Assembly (NCBI GenBank): GCA_021399405.1
Contig: JAAFKL010000046.1
Coordinates: 1 to 26,762, forward strand
Direction: 5' to 3'
DNA from: Candidatus Heimdallarchaeota archaeon
Lineage (GTDB): Archaea > Asgardarchaeota > Heimdallarchaeia > Heimdallarchaeales > Kariarchaeaceae
DNA: 26,762 nt
Below are positions 24,543 to 26,762 of the stretch, piece after piece. The position numbers and the translations under genes were made by a program. Every line of letters begins with the position of its first letter. The first letter of the stretch is position 1. The notes beneath the pieces are model-generated. The model was not told the DNA's origin and searched no databases. It saw only the letters and a list, made by a program, of their open reading frames with translations.

Positions 24543-25673
24543 TTAGGATGATTTCACTTTAGTTCCACACTCTGTACAAAATGCAGAATTGGGTAAAACA
24601 CCCGATCCACATGCTGTACAGAATTTTGCCTGTGGTCTCTGATTATACTTATTTTGAGGTGAGGATGTTGAAGATGTACTGGAATTGTAATACTGTTTTT
24701 GAGCGTATTCTTCAGCCGTTTGTGGTGTTTTAGCAGCTTTAGCTTTCTTGGATTTGCGGTAGCGTTGAATTAATAATACAGCACCGACAATGATGGCTGT
24801 CTCTACTAAAAATATTACACCAAAGCTAAATCTCGGATTTTCCAAATACTGGAATGTGACATCATTATTTGACGGATTATATAGTACAATGTACTCTTCA
24901 TCGATACTCGATTCTGAGAAGCTCCCAGTGATAGACCTTTCTGTGCTTGAAATATCATGGACCCTTGAATTAACATCAAATGATACTTGTACTGTTGATG
25001 CTGTTGAAAATGCAAGGTTATTAAAAATAAAATAATAATCAGTTGATTTTGCTGCATCAAAAATATGCGTGAAACTTCTAGATGGATTGAATGCTGTGCC
25101 TTTATCTTCCCCTTCTTTCCATTTGTCAAAATTTGTATTGTCTTCAACAATCCAAAATTCTAATTCAGCGGTTGAAGACCAAGTAATATTCACCGTAGAA
25201 CCTTTGACCAGATAGAAGCCCCAAAATTCAAAATGCTGGCTTAAAATATTATCTTGCTCATTGACTTGTCGATTAACTGTCGTAGACAATACTATTGGTC
25301 GAGAATCTAGAAAATGAGTTTCAATAATACCACTGGCATCTTTGACTTCTACACCACTGCGCCAAAACTGACTAGGATGAAACGATCTAGTCTCACCAGG
25401 CCCCAAGTTCACACTATGAGTATTTGGGTTAGATAGAGCAAATGTTGTAATTAGGACTGCGACCAGTAGGAAGATAAAAATGAATATTATTATCCCTATT
25501 ATCGCTCCGCCACGATTATGTCCATAATAATAGCCCCCTCCGTATCTATATCCTCTTCTATAACGATGATGATGTCTCCGATTAGTTCTATATCCTCGAG
25601 AACGACTACCTCCTCGACTACCACCCCGACTGCCGCCTCTGCTACCACCTCGACTACCTCCTCCTCTTCTCAT
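24543..25673 (-). CDS. RGG-repeat membrane protein with GOLD-like ectodomain and zinc ribbon
   Basis: This 376-residue protein has an N-terminal cytosolic RGG region (SRGG repeated four times, residues 7-22), then an Arg/His/Tyr-rich stretch and a first helix (about 57-80). A roughly 190-residue extracytoplasmic beta domain follows, then a second helix (about 285-303) and a cytosolic tail ending in a zinc ribbon, CTAC-x10-CTEC. The ectodomain contains GFYLVKGSTVNITWSS, LEFWIVEDN and STDYYFIFNNLAFSTASTVQVSFDV. The closing strand pattern (Y-x-F-x-F-x-N, S, V-x-V-x-F-x-V) resembles GOLD domains of p24/emp24 and Sec14-like proteins. That assignment is by eye. A shorter paralogue without the ectodomain lies directly downstream. 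Confidence 0.8.
   Translation of the reverse strand: MRRGGGSRGGSRGGSRGGSRGGSRSRGYRTNRRHHHRYRRGYRYGGGYYYGHNRGGAIIGIIIFIFIFLLVAVLITTFALSNPNTHSVNLGPGETRSFHPSQFWRSGVEVKDASGIIETHFLDSRPIVLSTTVNRQVNEQDNILSQHFEFWGFYLVKGSTVNITWSSTAELEFWIVEDNTNFDKWKEGEDKGTAFNPSRSFTHIFDAAKSTDYYFIFNNLAFSTASTVQVSFDVNSRVHDISSTERSITGSFSESSIDEEYIVLYNPSNNDVTFQYLENPRFSFGVIFLVETAIIVGAVLLIQRYRKSKKAKAAKTPQTAEEYAQKQYYNSSTSSTSSPQNKYNQRPQAKFCTACGSGVLPNSAFCTECGTKVKSS
25608..25655 (-). repeat. Four 12-bp repeats encoding Ser-Arg-Gly-Gly
   Basis: Within the 24543 gene, residues 7-22 are four tandem SRGG units encoded by similar but not identical 12-bp units. Synonymous changes between units suggest selection for the peptide rather than recent slippage. 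Unit number could vary between strains. Confidence 0.65.
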
Positions 25674-25733
25674 TCGATAAACACTGACTAAAGATATAAT
25701 TTTAGGTTATTAAAGATATTTCATTTTAAGAGA

Positions 25734-26291
25734 TTACATTGAATCTACTGACAAATCATAGTGATCAATCGTTCCTTCTTTAAAGAAATCTAATTTTTGA
25801 CCAAAAAATTGCTTAATCACATCAGATACGAAATTATCAATGGTATTTCCTAACTCGACTTGCTCCTCATCAGTTGCACCTACTGTTTCCTCGGTATTAA
25901 TTTTGAATTGCTGATATAATAAATAGGTATCAAGAATTTGTTTTGTGATATTTTGAATGACTTTTGGCTTTTTCAAAAGAGGGGATGAGTTTGGTAATAA
26001 TAATGAAACTACGAAGTCATCTTCTTGATTTAATATCCAAGTTGAGCATGTGGTCTTGAACTCGAGTAATCTATGTTTTCCATCTTCACTACCATCACAG
26101 GCTTTTTCTGTTCCAGTAGTAGATTTTGTGACAGTTAAGATTGCAGTAATTAACCCCCCAATCAATTGTGGATCGCTATCAATACAACTATCAGCATATT
26201 TTCTACTGAGAATTACCATCCCTGTTCTGTGGATAACATAAGCTTGTGTAACAAAATTTGAAATTGTTAAATTCTCTAATTTTTTAACCAA
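25734..26291 (-). CDS. Longin/roadblock-like small protein
   Basis: This 185-residue soluble protein has an N-terminal alpha-beta region. AYVIHRTGMVILSRKY is two strands, followed by a DPQLIGGLITAILTVTKS helix and strands around RLLEFKTTCSTWILN and DFVVSLLLPNSS, then a helical C-terminal half. Strand-strand-helix-strand order with the D-P-Q-L-I-G-G-L-x-T-A-I helix is typical of the longin/roadblock-type proteins abundant in Asgard archaea, where they pair with small GTPases. No GTPase is in the window. The TTG start is supported by an AT-rich TATA-like stretch at 26322-26335 on the minus strand; no ATG is available near the N terminus. Confidence 0.6.
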   Translation of the reverse strand: MVKKLENLTISNFVTQAYVIHRTGMVILSRKYADSCIDSDPQLIGGLITAILTVTKSTTGTEKACDGSEDGKHRLLEFKTTCSTWILNQEDDFVVSLLLPNSSPLLKKPKVIQNITKQILDTYLLYQQFKINTEETVGATDEEQVELGNTIDNFVSDVIKQFFGQKLDFFKEGTIDHYDLSVDSM

Positions 26292-26567
26292 TTACTCCCA
26301 CTACTTTTGCTACTAACCCATTTTAAATAAATATACAGGTAAAATCATGCAAGATATTGGTAGTTGTAAAGATATTGATCTACACCAATCCACGTTCATC
26401 TTTTAATCTAATAGGTTGTCTAAAATATTATGTTGACTCCCCACTGTACAGCGATGTAAATTATTGATTCTGAGATTGACTATACAATTGATCTTGATTC
26501 CATTTTTTACACCGAGTTACTCAATTACTGACCTAAATTAAAAAGAAAAAATGGATACGATGATCAT

Positions 26568-26578
26568 AAATATAAAAT
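26568..26578 (+). promoter_or_regulatory. TATA-like element before the truncated MFS gene
   Basis: AAATATAAAAT lies only about 12 nt before the ATG at 26590, closer than usual. The true box may be slightly upstream or the start codon downstream of the window edge. The remaining 26292-26567 is AT-rich with no reading frame longer than about 20 codons and no RNA gene that I can see. Confidence 0.3.
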
Positions 26579-26589
26579 CCATCTGAAAT

Positions 26590-26762
26590 ATGAAGAAGTT
26601 GAGCAATTATTTTCGAAAAGAGATTGTTTCATTCTTTATTGTTCAGTTATTTGCGGTATTTGCACTTAGTATTTTTGGTGCTTACCTTCCCATTGCTCTC
26701 AATAATCTTACAGCAACAGCACTAATAATTGGAGTGGTATTCACTTCTAGAAATATATTGCA
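26590..26762 (+). CDS. MFS transporter, 5' part only (cut by window end)
   Basis: An ATG at 26590 opens a frame that runs off the window after 57 codons. It encodes a basic N terminus (MKKLSNYFRKEI) and two hydrophobic segments ending LIIGVVFTSRNILQ. It aligns without gaps to the first 55 residues of the MFS transporter at 17937 (FRREV/FRKEI, AYLGIHLN/AYLPIALN, ALLIGFIFGVRNFIQ/ALIIGVVFTSRNILQ). It is therefore a paralogue of that gene. Substrate and full length are unknown. Confidence 0.75.
   Translation, partial: MKKLSNYFRKEIVSFFIVQLFAVFALSIFGAYLPIALNNLTATALIIGVVFTSRNIL

Noticed and set aside
25608..25655. Microsatellite or CRISPR-like repeat
   Set aside because: The 12-bp units are in frame and differ by synonymous changes, so they are coding RGG repeats.
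1..26762. tRNA, rRNA or CRISPR array
   Set aside because: I looked in the intergenic stretches for T-arm GTTCRANYC-type signals with flanking acceptor pairing and for regularly spaced direct repeats and found none; a covariance-model search would be more sensitive.

Overview
The window looks like AT-rich chromosome of an archaeon, most likely an Asgard archaeon and possibly Heimdallarchaeia-like. Archaeal markers are the KEOPS ATPase Kae1, a geranylgeranyl reductase-family flavoprotein of the ether-lipid type, a CofE-family protein, an F420-type luciferase-like oxidoreductase and a tungsten aldehyde:ferredoxin oxidoreductase (AOR). TATA boxes lie about 25 nt before many start codons, so many transcripts appear leaderless or short-leadered, and GTG/TTG starts are frequent. 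The Asgard placement is inference. It rests on eukaryote-like domains (a protein with two PARP-type zinc fingers, a GOLD-like ectodomain on an RGG-rich membrane protein, a longin/roadblock-like protein) and on several surface proteins with a Ser/Thr/Asp-rich linker, hydrophobic segment and basic tail.

Layout: 1-5000 holds thioredoxin, a helical-repeat protein, a PAS-only sensor, an LLM-type oxidoreductase and the geranylgeranyl reductase. 5177-8563 is one large exported metzincin-like metalloprotease with a C-terminal anchor. 8700-12412 carries a divergent CofE-family protein, a zinc-ribbon membrane protein, a four-CBS protein and Kae1. 12442-16659 has an exported, anchored nucleoside hydrolase, then across a palindrome-rich divergent promoter the zf-PARP/OB/zf-PARP protein, followed by a nitrilase-family amidase, a TerB-like protein and a small exported anchored protein. 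16786-17289 is a coiled-coil winged-helix protein.

17290-17936 is a gene-poor stretch. It contains a roughly 400-nt region rich in stem-loops, bracketed by GTTAACTTT palindromes, that I read as an unidentified structured RNA gene. 17937-21973 holds an MFS transporter, AOR, a small membrane protein and a MoaD-like protein. 21980-23472 is a TnpB-only IS605-type element with a predicted guide RNA at its 3' end and an Asp in place of the usual RuvC-II Glu. 23493-26291 has a two-CBS protein, two paralogous RG-rich zinc-ribbon membrane proteins and the longin-like protein. The window ends inside a second MFS gene paralogous to the first.

There is no single large operon; most genes are alone or in convergent/divergent pairs. 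Links between neighbours are thematic: F420 use (LLM enzyme, CofE family), tungstopterin use (AOR, MoaD-like), cell-surface display (three anchored proteins), and membrane zinc-ribbon proteins. The most unusual items are the zf-PARP/OB protein, the RGG/GOLD-like membrane pair, and the structured RNA locus.
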